From: JAVBLD01 sp031553705
GTDB taxonomy: Bacteria > Bacteroidota > Bacteroidia > Bacteroidales > Marinifilaceae
Assembly (NCBI GenBank): GCA_031553705.1
Contig: JAVBLD010000046.1
Location: forward strand, 1-44,125
DNA: 44,125 nucleotides
Direction of reading: 5' to 3'
This document shows positions 1 to 7,126 of the stretch, in pieces. Numbering within the stretch: position 1 is the stretch's first letter; the number at the start of each line of letters is the position of its first letter. The notes under the pieces are model-generated. The model ran no database searches, was not told the DNA's origin, and worked only from the letters and a program-made list of their open reading frames with translations. Both the position numbers and the translations under genes were made by a program.

Positions 1-75
1 GAGGTTGTTGCGCTCATAACTCATCTTTACCGCATGCTCCTTGAACACCCGGTCATACTGTCTTTTTGTTCCCAT
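1..75 (-). CDS. IS3-family transposase OrfA, N-terminal fragment (runs off left edge)
   Basis: The reverse strand from an ATG at 75 reads MGTKRQYDRVFKEHAVKMSY and a few more residues before the window ends. This is the usual opening of an IS3-family OrfA, the small helix-turn-helix protein that binds the element ends and is joined to OrfB by frameshifting. Only 25 residues are visible, so the subgroup and integrity cannot be judged. The element end should lie in the non-coding 76-137 stretch, next to the 3' end of the DUF2971 gene. Confidence 0.7.
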   Translation of the reverse strand, partial: MGTKRQYDRVFKEHAVKMSYERNNL

Positions 76-137
76 TTTTCAAAGTTAAAATTATTATTCA
101 ACCTTAACTATTTGTGCGGGCTAAGTTAGGAACTCCA

Positions 138-755
138 CTATATAACTATGGTGGAGACTTCTGGATTTGCTCCTTCTAACATAGGGTTACATGGAAGTAT
201 GTACAATACAAACCTTGTCTCTTCTTGAAACTTCCAACGGTTATTTTTATAATAGCCAAAAGGTTTCATTTGCATATTCATATCTCCACGGCCATCCTTG
301 ATATTAGTTATCTGAATGGCGTCTTTAGTATATTGAAAAACATTATCGACATACTTAATGCGTCGATAAAATAAGTCATTATTATATTCCACAATTGGTA
401 TAATCCAAAAGTCCGGATGAGCCATATCTTTTGCCGGAATTTTTGTAATTATAGAACCTTGCGATTTTGGACCTCCAAAATCTAAATCAGACACAAAATA
501 TTCCTGAAACATTTCTTGTTCTATGGAAATTCTTATACCTCCGAAATCTCCACCATACATTTTCCAGAGAGGAATGCTTTCCTCTGAATTTTCCGTCCAG
601 CATGATACAAATACATATTTACAAAATCGAACGCCAAGCGATTCAGCATTACCCTCTTCTATATCATCTACTTTATCGAGACGGTTGAATCTAATGGTTT
701 TATTCTTTAGAATCATTGCTAATGATTCTAAATTTGTATAGTGATATATTCTCAT
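138..755 (-). CDS. DUF2971-family protein, probably C-terminally shortened
   Basis: The 205-residue protein opens with MRIYHYTNLESLAMILKN, then has FNRLDKVDDIEEG and FVSCWTENSEESIPLWKMYG. These are typical N-terminal blocks of DUF2971 proteins (cytoplasmic, function unknown, common in accessory regions). No signal peptide or membrane segment is seen. Family members known to me are usually about 250 residues or more. This one stops soon after the conserved ETRFVLYI block, and its stop lies only about 60 bp from the start of an IS3 gene, so truncation by the insertion is plausible. The start is the only ATG placed before the first conserved block. Family call good, function unknown. Confidence 0.7.
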   Translation of the reverse strand: MRIYHYTNLESLAMILKNKTIRFNRLDKVDDIEEGNAESLGVRFCKYVFVSCWTENSEESIPLWKMYGGDFGGIRISIEQEMFQEYFVSDLDFGGPKSQGSIITKIPAKDMAHPDFWIIPIVEYNNDLFYRRIKYVDNVFQYTKDAIQITNIKDGRGDMNMQMKPFGYYKNNRWKFQEETRFVLYILPCNPMLEGANPEVSTIVI

Positions 756-793
756 ACTTATTCTATTGCTTTATCTTCTTCAAATTTCGATTA

Positions 794-844
794 GGGCAGT
801 TTATTGGGTAGGTATTCATGATGGAACTACCCAATAACCAGCCC
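794..844 (-). terminator. Long stem-loop just after the DUF4143 ATPase gene
   Basis: An 11-bp perfect inverted repeat, TTATTGGGTAG (801-811) and CTACCCAATAA (827-837), is extended by GGGC (794-797) pairing with GCCC (841-844) across a 3+3 internal loop. It begins two bases past the ATPase stop codon. There is no clear U-tract, so it may protect the mRNA 3' end or help termination rather than be a classical intrinsic terminator. Confidence 0.55.
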
Positions 845-845
845 A

Positions 846-2015
846 TTAATACGTTAATCCTAATTGCCATAACGGAATAACATTCAGATACCCGTTTTCG
901 ATATCGTCTTTTACTACATATCCATTCTCGACCTCTTTAATTTGCTTCTGCCCTTTGGTTTTGCCTCCGACCTCAAATGTTTTATCATCAACTAAGAAAT
1001 CGGCAACAGGGGATGCAAAGACATCATACTTAACCCGCATTTGGTTTAAGAAGAATGTCTCTCGGATATTTCCGATATTGGAAGTATCATCAGCAAGGTT
1101 ATAAATAAGATTGGTGTTGTCCAAATACACCTTGTCAACCTTACCTAACCCTCGAATGCCCCCGGTATTGTCTCTCAATTGAGCTATCATACCCGCTTCC
1201 TCAATATACAGGCAATAGTCCGAGATATTGTTGCGACTGGCAGATAGCATGTCGGCTATTTTGGTCATGTTAGGTTTGAATGGTGCGCTTTTAGATATAA
1301 TAGCAAGCAACTGTTTTAGCTTTCTTCCTGTCGCCACATTCATATCAGCATACATCGGAATATCGTTCTCCAACGTTTGGTTTATGATCTGCCCTAAACG
1401 CAATTCAAAATCTTCTTCCAATGCGAACGGATAATACCCCTTTTTCAAATACTCAGAGAAAAGAGGCAACGGATGCTTCAAATCGGGTAATTCGACTTTA
1501 TGCTGCAATATATCTTCCAATGAATAGGTTTCTGCCGATATATTGTGGAACAACCGCAAATACTCCCTGAAAGACAAGCCCTGCATATTGTAGATTACGG
1601 CTCTACGGCTTAGATCGGAAGCTCCTTTCTTAATGTCAAGCACCGAAGACCCGGTAAAAACAACATTCAGGTCTTTATGATAATCGTAAATCAGCTTTAG
1701 TTCCTTTGCCCAATCCTTATATTTATGGATTTCGTCGATGAACAGGTATTTGCCACCTCGTTTCACAAAAGCATCAGCTAAATCAGCAAACCGATTGTCT
1801 ACGAAATAGAAGTCTTCCGCTGTCACATAGAGCGTTTCAGCAGGATTCAGATTCTGCTTGATATACTGGAGAACCAAAGTCGTCTTCCCGACACCTCTCG
1901 GGCCGATAAGACCTATCATCCTGCTTTTCCAATTTATCTCGTTATAGATATATCGGAAAAACGTTGTATCGGTCTCTTTTATCAGCTTATTGGAATATTC
2001 GAATAACTTGTCCAT
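846..2015 (-). CDS. AAA ATPase with DUF4143 C-terminal domain
   Basis: This is a 389-residue cytoplasmic protein. The Walker A motif is GPRGVGKT (residues 38-45) and Walker B is LFIDEIHK (91-98), followed by a sensor-like VVFTGSSVLD. This is the AAA_14 domain. A winged-helix-like stretch (MLSASRNNISDYCLYIEEAG) sits near residues 250-270, and the C-terminal DUF4143 part ends with a nuclease-like block (ADFLVDDKTFEVGGKTKG). The family is abundant and variably present in Bacteroidales, and its role is not established. The gene has its own promoter region with two palindromic operators just upstream, suggesting repression, possibly autoregulation (inference). The ATG at 2015 is close to the promoter, so the 5' UTR should be very short. 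Confidence 0.85.
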   Translation of the reverse strand: MDKLFEYSNKLIKETDTTFFRYIYNEINWKSRMIGLIGPRGVGKTTLVLQYIKQNLNPAETLYVTAEDFYFVDNRFADLADAFVKRGGKYLFIDEIHKYKDWAKELKLIYDYHKDLNVVFTGSSVLDIKKGASDLSRRAVIYNMQGLSFREYLRLFHNISAETYSLEDILQHKVELPDLKHPLPLFSEYLKKGYYPFALEEDFELRLGQIINQTLENDIPMYADMNVATGRKLKQLLAIISKSAPFKPNMTKIADMLSASRNNISDYCLYIEEAGMIAQLRDNTGGIRGLGKVDKVYLDNTNLIYNLADDTSNIGNIRETFFLNQMRVKYDVFASPVADFLVDDKTFEVGGKTKGQKQIKEVENGYVVKDDIENGYLNVIPLWQLGLTY

Positions 2016-2031
2016 ACTATCACGTTTTTTG

Positions 2032-2039
2032 CAAAGATA
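2032..2039 (-). promoter_or_regulatory. Bacteroidetes -7 element for the DUF4143 ATPase gene
   Basis: The minus strand reads TATCTTTG, a match to the Bacteroidetes TAnnTTTG box, 17 bp upstream of the ATPase ATG. Candidate TTG/TTTG -33 elements lie at 2056-2059 and 2063-2065, with spacing of 16 or 23 bp rather than the ideal 19-21. Confidence 0.5.
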
Positions 2040-2046
2040 GTAATTT

Positions 2047-2065
2047 TTGCACTATCAAAGTGCAA
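2047..2065. promoter_or_regulatory. Palindromic operator 1 (TTGCACT-N5-AGTGCAA)
   Basis: A perfect 7-bp inverted repeat with a 5-bp spacer lies between the -7 box and the candidate -33 region of the ATPase gene, where a bound repressor would block RNA polymerase. It shares the core GCACTAT with a second copy about 32 bp away. Confidence 0.6.
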
Positions 2066-2079
2066 TTATGTTTATTTTT

Positions 2080-2096
2080 CGCACTATTACAGTGCG
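2080..2096. promoter_or_regulatory. Palindromic operator 2 (CGCACT-N5-AGTGCG)
   Basis: This is a second copy of the GCACT-N5-AGTGC palindrome, with its centre 32 bp (about three helical turns) from the first. A similar T-rich run precedes both copies, making the pair look like an imperfect direct repeat of about 24 bp. Confidence 0.6.
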
Positions 2097-2190
2097 GCGG
2101 CGCGAATTACATATCCCTGTTGCTATACGATGCCTATTTTATTCACGTAGTGAATATTCTGCTAACTCTTACTGGAAATACCGATGAAAA

Positions 2191-2220
2191 TGCCCCCTGT
2201 TCGCCAGAGTAAATTGCCCC
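2191..2220. repeat. Possible IS21-family terminal repeats
   Basis: Minus strand: GGGGCAATTTACTCTGG is followed by a looser copy starting GGGGGCATTTTCATCGG. IS21-family ends carry several such GGGG..ATTT..CGG repeats. They lie about 95 bp beyond the istB stop codon, the expected side for the right end. The second copy is weak. Confidence 0.4.
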
Positions 2221-2312
2221 TTTAGAGTTGTGAGTCAAAAAGAGAGTAAAGAACTTTAAAAATTGAGGTATAAAAAACGTTCATTAGAGTCTGTTTATAA
2301 AATCAATTTTTT

Positions 2313-2438
2313 TTACAAATATACGGATTCTTCTTTATTGGCTTTATTGGCTTTCTTTCTTCTGAGCGATTCGCCAAAAAGTTCTATCCTGATTGACTGG
2401 TGGACGATTCTGTCCAATACAGCATCAGCAATGGTTTT
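2313..2438 (-). pseudogene. istB: istB fragment (IS21-family helper ATPase, C-terminus only)
   Basis: The minus strand encodes KTIADAVLDRIVHQSIRIEL then FGESLRRKK and a stop at 2313. This is the characteristic IstB C-terminus. Everything upstream of it has been replaced by an IS3-type fragment that starts at 2440, so the gene is a remnant of about 42 codons. IstB is the AAA+ helper of the IstA transposase; no istA is present. Confidence 0.75.
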
Positions 2439-2439
2439 T

Positions 2440-2577
2440 GAACTGCACCCAAAAAGTTGGACGGTTAATATTAAGTTGTAGAAAATGAATGAGTTCTAAT
2501 TGTACAGGGCTCATTCCCTTTAGTTTAAGTTTGATTCTATTATTTTTGTAGTAATCTATATATTCTTTCAAATACAA
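2440..2577 (-). pseudogene. IS3-family (IS150-type) transposase C-terminal fragment with element end
   Basis: The minus strand reads LKEYIDYYKNNRIKLKLKGM and then SPVQ, the C-terminal signature of IS150-type OrfB (integrase core). The plus-strand sequence TGAACTGCACCCAAAAAGTT (2439-2458) resembles the terminal inverted repeat of these elements and abuts the istB fragment, as if an IS3-type element had landed in istB and both later decayed. The other edge meets the terminator of the gld-type gene. Confidence 0.7.
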
Positions 2578-2578
2578 C

Positions 2579-2602
2579 AAAACCGCCCCGAAAGGCGGTT
2601 TT
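2579..2602 (-). terminator. Intrinsic terminator after the gldF/gldG-type gene
   Basis: Minus strand: AAAACCGCC, a short loop, then GGCGGTTTT followed by a T-rich stretch. It starts 9 bp after the stop codon of the permease gene and is a convincing Rho-independent terminator for the Gld-type ABC operon. Confidence 0.85.
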
Positions 2603-2610
2603 ACTATAAA

Positions 2611-4914
2611 TTACTTGTTCTTTCTCCGGATCCATATAAATAAACCCCATAACATTAAAAAGCCAGGGAGTATTCCGTAGAAACCGGTTTTCATATAAGG
2701 TACGGCCGCTTTTGTGACAGAAACCTTATTGTCCAGCGAGCGCGGACGGCTTACATCAATCGGTACGGTACCGTAGGACAGCCAGTGGAATGAGCCCTGG
2801 ATCAGCATAAAATTGGCAATATTATACCGCCTTACCGGAGGGTTCATTCCTCCGTTGCTGATACAGTCGGCATCAGCAACAATCATGATCCGCTGCTCCT
2901 TCTCCCCTACCTGGCGAGACGCAGCAACAGCCGTTGTAAAGGTCATTATCATTTCGCCCGATCTAGTATCCACTGTTGCCGAATCATTTACAAAATCGAT
3001 GGTTTGCAGTTCATTCCACGTTTTGATCGTATCGGTTTCGAGGATCGGGATGGTTTTATATCCTTTATCTTGATTATAAATTAACCCGGTTGCTCCGGTC
3101 ATCCCGACAAATGCTCGCCGTTCGGTCAGGTATTGCTTGTAAATATATGACTGCTCTCCGGCCTCTTTGGTCGCTTTGGTGAGGACATAGTTGGCCGGCA
3201 TGTCTATTTTGGGTTGTACCAGCATTCCGGGAACAGTTTGGACACCAAACTGCCCTACAAAATTTTCCATAATCTTTGAACCGGGTTCTACCATTACCAA
3301 CAGGTTTCCTCCGTTAGCGATATACCGATCCAATTTTACTTTTTCCTCGGGCAACAGTTCGTATTTCATATCGGCAACGACAATGATATCCACTTCTTCC
3401 GGTATTTGGTTATCACCGGACAGGTTCAGGTCTTCCACATCGCATCCCTGATTGGTCAGTGCATAACGGAAGGTTTTTACAGAGGAGAACAACGTATAGT
3501 CCCGAAGCCTGTCTCCATTTCTGCTTCGTTCGCCATGGCCTTCGAGAAACGCTATCCGGGGCAATTTCATCACCATACGTTTAAACACGGCGGTCACTTC
3601 TGCTTCGTTCGGAAATTTAAACATATCATCATAAATCCTCAGAAAAGCCTTCTGTCCGTTTTCCCGCTCGACCAGCCGGACAAAGGTGTTCCCCTCATCG
3701 GTAAGGTCGATGATCTTTTTAATTTTCTCAGGAGGCATAAAAAGCTCAAACTTCAGGTCACGCGCCTCTGCCAAAGCTTTTCCCTTTTCTTCAAGGGTCA
3801 TATTGGGATAACGGTTGTCCAACCAAGGATTATTACTCGGTTGATCATAATAGTATACATATTTCATTTTGGTTTCCGGCTTAAAACGAATATATTGTTT
3901 CAGGCGTTCCATATCGGCCTTCACCATGCTTGGGATACCGTGATAATACTCGCGGTCCAGCAAATTAACATAAGTAGTAATGGTCAATCCTCCGTCCAAT
4001 TTGGCCATGATTTCCTGGCTTTTCGGCGTCAATGTGCACCATTTGGTTGCGGTCGTGTCGTAATAGGCCATAAATATCGGCCGGGAAGTGACATATCCCA
4101 ACAGCATTGCACAAACGATGACAAATCCGTATTTACCGGCGGCGATCAGGAATAGGCTATGTTTCCGGGTGAATTGCAGTTTCAGGATACTCAATGCAAG
4201 GAACATCGCTACTACAATGATAAAATAAAGCACATCCTCGCTGCATATCAATCCGGCAATCATCTCATTACAACGTCCCGAAATACAAAGCCACCAGGTA
4301 ATCTCCCTTATAAACTCCATATCCTGACCAATTTGATTCATATAATTCAACACTCCCAACATCACCAATGTACAGATAGCAGCCACCACCTGATAAGAGG
4401 TAAGGCTCGACATAAACAACCCTATCGCCGAATAAGCACAAATCAACAGATAGATGGCCAATATACCCGACATAGCTGCCGGAAAATCAAAATGCTCAAC
4501 AGTACAGGCACCAAAAATAATATAAACCATCAATACGCCTGTCAGCAACGCTCCATACGCCATCATTGCAAGGAACTTTCCGTAGATAATATGGGATGCG
4601 GTTACCGGAGAGGAGTACAACAACTTTATCGATCCACTGCTATACTCGCGGCTCATCAATCCCATCGTCAACAGCGGCATATAAAGATACAAGTAGTTCT
4701 GTACCGTTGGAAACAATCCGCGCATACCCCCTAACAAACCATACGTAATAGAGGCGTTCCCATATCCAAGTGTCTGACTCCTTACCACTTCCTGAAAAAG
4801 TTGGACAAATGTCAAACCGGTCTGAAAAGCAAACACAACCAGGATCAGCCATGCTATCGGCGAATAGAACAGCGTGAACAACTCCGCCTTTGCAATCTTA
4901 TATATTCTTCTCAT
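2611..4914 (-). CDS. gldG: Fused GldF/GldG-type ABC transporter permease
   Basis: The protein has 767 residues from the ATG at 4914; the longer frame would need a TTG. The N-terminal third has about six membrane helices and begins like GldF (MRRIYKIAKAELFTLFYSPI). A long extracytoplasmic GldG/ABC_transp_aux domain follows (with EGHGERSRNGDRLRDY and IVVADMKYELLPEEK), and a C-terminal helix ends in IRRKNK. It pairs with the ATPase gene upstream as an ABC exporter. In gliding Flavobacteria, GldA/GldF/GldG are needed for motility. Gut Bacteroidales do not glide, so the substrate and role here are unknown. The fusion of F and G in one chain is common in this order, to my knowledge. Confidence 0.85.
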   Translation of the reverse strand: MRRIYKIAKAELFTLFYSPIAWLILVVFAFQTGLTFVQLFQEVVRSQTLGYGNASITYGLLGGMRGLFPTVQNYLYLYMPLLTMGLMSREYSSGSIKLLYSSPVTASHIIYGKFLAMMAYGALLTGVLMVYIIFGACTVEHFDFPAAMSGILAIYLLICAYSAIGLFMSSLTSYQVVAAICTLVMLGVLNYMNQIGQDMEFIREITWWLCISGRCNEMIAGLICSEDVLYFIIVVAMFLALSILKLQFTRKHSLFLIAAGKYGFVIVCAMLLGYVTSRPIFMAYYDTTATKWCTLTPKSQEIMAKLDGGLTITTYVNLLDREYYHGIPSMVKADMERLKQYIRFKPETKMKYVYYYDQPSNNPWLDNRYPNMTLEEKGKALAEARDLKFELFMPPEKIKKIIDLTDEGNTFVRLVERENGQKAFLRIYDDMFKFPNEAEVTAVFKRMVMKLPRIAFLEGHGERSRNGDRLRDYTLFSSVKTFRYALTNQGCDVEDLNLSGDNQIPEEVDIIVVADMKYELLPEEKVKLDRYIANGGNLLVMVEPGSKIMENFVGQFGVQTVPGMLVQPKIDMPANYVLTKATKEAGEQSYIYKQYLTERRAFVGMTGATGLIYNQDKGYKTIPILETDTIKTWNELQTIDFVNDSATVDTRSGEMIMTFTTAVAASRQVGEKEQRIMIVADADCISNGGMNPPVRRYNIANFMLIQGSFHWLSYGTVPIDVSRPRSLDNKVSVTKAAVPYMKTGFYGILPGFLMLWGLFIWIRRKNK

Positions 4915-4930
4915 AATTAATTTCAATTAA

Positions 4931-5064
4931 TGGGGCAAGGAGCAGGGGGCAAGGGACAGGAATTATCTTCTTTTGCCTTGTTCCTTTTACCTTGAACCTA
5001 TTTCTCATTCTCAGTTCATAATTCAAAATTCCTTTGCTACTTTCCACCTGCCACTTGCTTCTTA
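4931..5064. repeat. Degenerate junction repeats between the two gld genes
   Basis: This spacer contains a purine-rich tract on the plus strand (GGGGCAAGG, GGGGGCAAGGGACAGG at 4931-4960). Near 5035-5060 the minus strand carries AAGTGGCAGGTGGAAAGTAG. The second tract encodes the last residues of the ATPase (VAGGK). Similar tracts recur at other gene junctions in the window (26.28, 29.87, 33.10, 35.25 and 36.96 kb). Confidence 0.55.
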
Positions 5065-5978
5065 TTGGACAGTTTGGCGAACACCGCATCCAATGAGCTT
5101 TTTTCTATCACCAGCTCTATCAATCCCCACCCTCTCATTACACACTGTTCCGCTACCATCTTGGCCGTATAGACCGTTCCGTCATATCCTAATCTGAACC
5201 GGGTAGGTGTTATCTCTTCCACCAGTTTTATCCCTTCCAGTCTCGCTAACTCTTCCTTGGCCGGAGGAGCGTCCAATGATACAATCAATGTGTTGAGTTC
5301 TATATAATTATCGAACATTTCCATCGTACCGGAAAATACCACCTGTCCGTCCTCGATCATCTTTATCTCCTCGCAGGTTGCTTGCACTTCGGACAGGATA
5401 TGGGTGGAAAGAAGTATCGAACGATCCTGCGCAATCTCTTTGATCAGATGACGCACCTCAATAATCTGATTCGGGTCGAGTCCATTGGTAGGTTCGTCGA
5501 GCACCACAAATTTCGGATCGTGCACAATAGCCTGGGCAATACCCACCCGTTGCTGGTAACCTCCCGACAGATTCCGGAGTAACCTTTCCCTGAAATGGGA
5601 AATCCCACACCGTTCCGCAGCCTCTTCCACTGCTTTTTTGACTTTTGTTTTATCCACCATCCTCAGATCGGCACAATAAGTGAGGTACTCCTCTACCGTA
5701 AAATCAGGATACAAAGGTGGCTTCTGGGGTAAGAAACCGATATGTCTTTTAGCTTCTACCGGGTCATCTTTCAGGCTCACACCATTAATATAAACCTCTC
5801 CCTGGGTCTGCTTCAACACCCCGCAAATAATGTTCATCGTTGTTGATTTTCCCGCTCCGTTCGATCCCAACAATCCAACAACTCCCTGCCGGTTTATTTC
5901 GAAATTAATATCCCGGATCGCCCATTGAGACGAGTAGCGATGAGACAAATGTTCTGTTTTTACAATGGCATTTTCCAT
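5037..5978 (-). CDS. gldA: ABC transporter ATPase, GldA-type
   Basis: This is a 313-residue cytoplasmic ATPase. Walker A is GSNGAGKST (residues 38-46), the signature is LSGGYQQR (137-144), and Walker B ends in LDEP (160-163). The C-terminal extension after residue 220 is the usual regulatory tail of the GldA/CcmA-like export ATPases. It would energise the permease encoded 122 bp downstream. The last residues (NKKQVAGGK) are encoded by a junction repeat, so the C-terminus is probably variable between strains. The ATG at 5978 is well placed before the first beta strand. No TAnnTTTG promoter is obvious upstream. Confidence 0.88.
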   Translation of the reverse strand: MENAIVKTEHLSHRYSSQWAIRDINFEINRQGVVGLLGSNGAGKSTTMNIICGVLKQTQGEVYINGVSLKDDPVEAKRHIGFLPQKPPLYPDFTVEEYLTYCADLRMVDKTKVKKAVEEAAERCGISHFRERLLRNLSGGYQQRVGIAQAIVHDPKFVVLDEPTNGLDPNQIIEVRHLIKEIAQDRSILLSTHILSEVQATCEEIKMIEDGQVVFSGTMEMFDNYIELNTLIVSLDAPPAKEELARLEGIKLVEEITPTRFRLGYDGTVYTAKMVAEQCVMRGWGLIELVIEKSSLDAVFAKLSNKKQVAGGK

Positions 5979-6079
5979 GTACTCTATTTGTTATTTATGT
6001 TTTTAAAAGATATAATATCGTCTTCCATGTAATCCGCAGATCACACGATATATCAATATTCAATAGTTTGTGAATGGAA

Positions 6080-6118
6080 AAAACATAGGGCAAAACCATG
6101 TTTTCTACCCTATGTTTT
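6080..6118 (-). terminator. Strong intrinsic terminator of the sus-like operon
   Basis: An 11-bp perfect inverted repeat, AAAACATAGGG (6080-6090) and CCCTATGTTTT (6108-6118), lies just after the lipoprotein gene stop at 6131. On the minus strand the stem is followed by a run of T. Confidence 0.85.
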
Positions 6119-6130
6119 CAAGAACTTGGA

Positions 6131-7099
6131 TCAGGGCCGCCAATTACCGATGGCCTGTAGATCCACTCCGTATTTTGTTTTGAACCATCCCGTCAAAATA
6201 TCGTATTTCTGTTTGATTAACGGATAAGTATCGAAACATTTTGTTTTCATCTCGTCAGCCGTATTCTGCACTATAGTAAGAATATATCCCCTCGCGTCGT
6301 TCTCCTTTTTCAAGTTAGAAGCACTAGTGTACCATGTATTATAGTTGATCGCGAAAGAAATAGGTCTGGTAATAGCGCTATTACTAACCGTATAATACGG
6401 CAGGAATCCTCTTTGAAGAACAGCTGCGGTAGGAGCGCTATAAGCCGCTATCGTTCCGGTATAAACAGCCAAATCGGAAAACTCTTTCGGAACATCGCCA
6501 AGGTTAATGATCCCTTTATCGACATAGTAGTTCCATATAATCACCTGTATCTGATTTTTCTTCGCCACAGCCGCAGTTACATCCATTGCTTTCAGGTCCT
6601 TGTTCATGCCAGTGAACGTGATCGACATATCATATATCTGGTAAGCAAAATACATATAAGGCAATTGGCTTGGACTGTAAGTACCCGGCACTCTGAATTG
6701 TTTTATCGTATCCGCTAGAAATACCCTGTAAGGAAGTCCTTTATCCTTCAAGAAATTGTCGGGAAAAAATTGCAACCAGGTATTATCTAAAAAATTCAAC
6801 ATATCTTCAACGTATGTCGGATCTCCTTTTATGGCTGTGATCGCATTAGGATTGTTAGCACTAGCACTTCCGGTCGATGGAGTCCATAAAAAGTCTTTCT
6901 GTGTATATTCGTACAGCAGGTAGGAGCCATATTTGTCATAGACCTCCTGAATCCGGTCATTTGCCTTCTGAGAAGCATTTCCCTGCGGCAAGACATAATC
7001 ATCTTCTATAGAGATCAGCGCGCCAATCTCCTTATCCTTTGCACATGAGCATAACAGTATGCTGCAGAAACAAATTAAGGAAAACAATATTTTTTGCAT
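6131..7099 (-). CDS. TonB-associated lipoprotein, degenerate zinc-metallohydrolase-like
   Basis: The 322-residue lipoprotein has lipobox LLCSC with Cys19. Its layout (N-terminal LYEYTQKDF region, IKQKYDILTGWFKTKYGVDL at the C-terminus) and its place directly after susD resemble the 'substrate import-associated zinc metallohydrolase lipoprotein' family (TIGR04549). Members I know carry HExxH. Here the matching stretch reads IIWNYYVDKGIINLGDVP and no HExxH exists anywhere in the protein. It would be surface-exposed and is probably a binding rather than a catalytic subunit (inference). Last gene of the operon, followed by a terminator. Family call rests on hand comparison. Confidence 0.65.
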   Translation of the reverse strand: MQKILFSLICFCSILLCSCAKDKEIGALISIEDDYVLPQGNASQKANDRIQEVYDKYGSYLLYEYTQKDFLWTPSTGSASANNPNAITAIKGDPTYVEDMLNFLDNTWLQFFPDNFLKDKGLPYRVFLADTIKQFRVPGTYSPSQLPYMYFAYQIYDMSITFTGMNKDLKAMDVTAAVAKKNQIQVIIWNYYVDKGIINLGDVPKEFSDLAVYTGTIAAYSAPTAAVLQRGFLPYYTVSNSAITRPISFAINYNTWYTSASNLKKENDARGYILTIVQNTADEMKTKCFDTYPLIKQKYDILTGWFKTKYGVDLQAIGNWRP

Positions 7100-7126
7100 A
7101 ATTATCTATTTTATCGTGAATGAATA

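Noticed and set aside
3406..4734. Long plus-strand frames (249 and 191 codons) opposite the gldF/gldG gene
   Set aside because: They are antisense to a well-recognised protein, with low-complexity His/Gln-rich translations and no family features.
4931..5064. CRISPR array or tandem repeat array
   Set aside because: Units are short, degenerate and not separated by spacers; they are junction-type low-complexity tracts.
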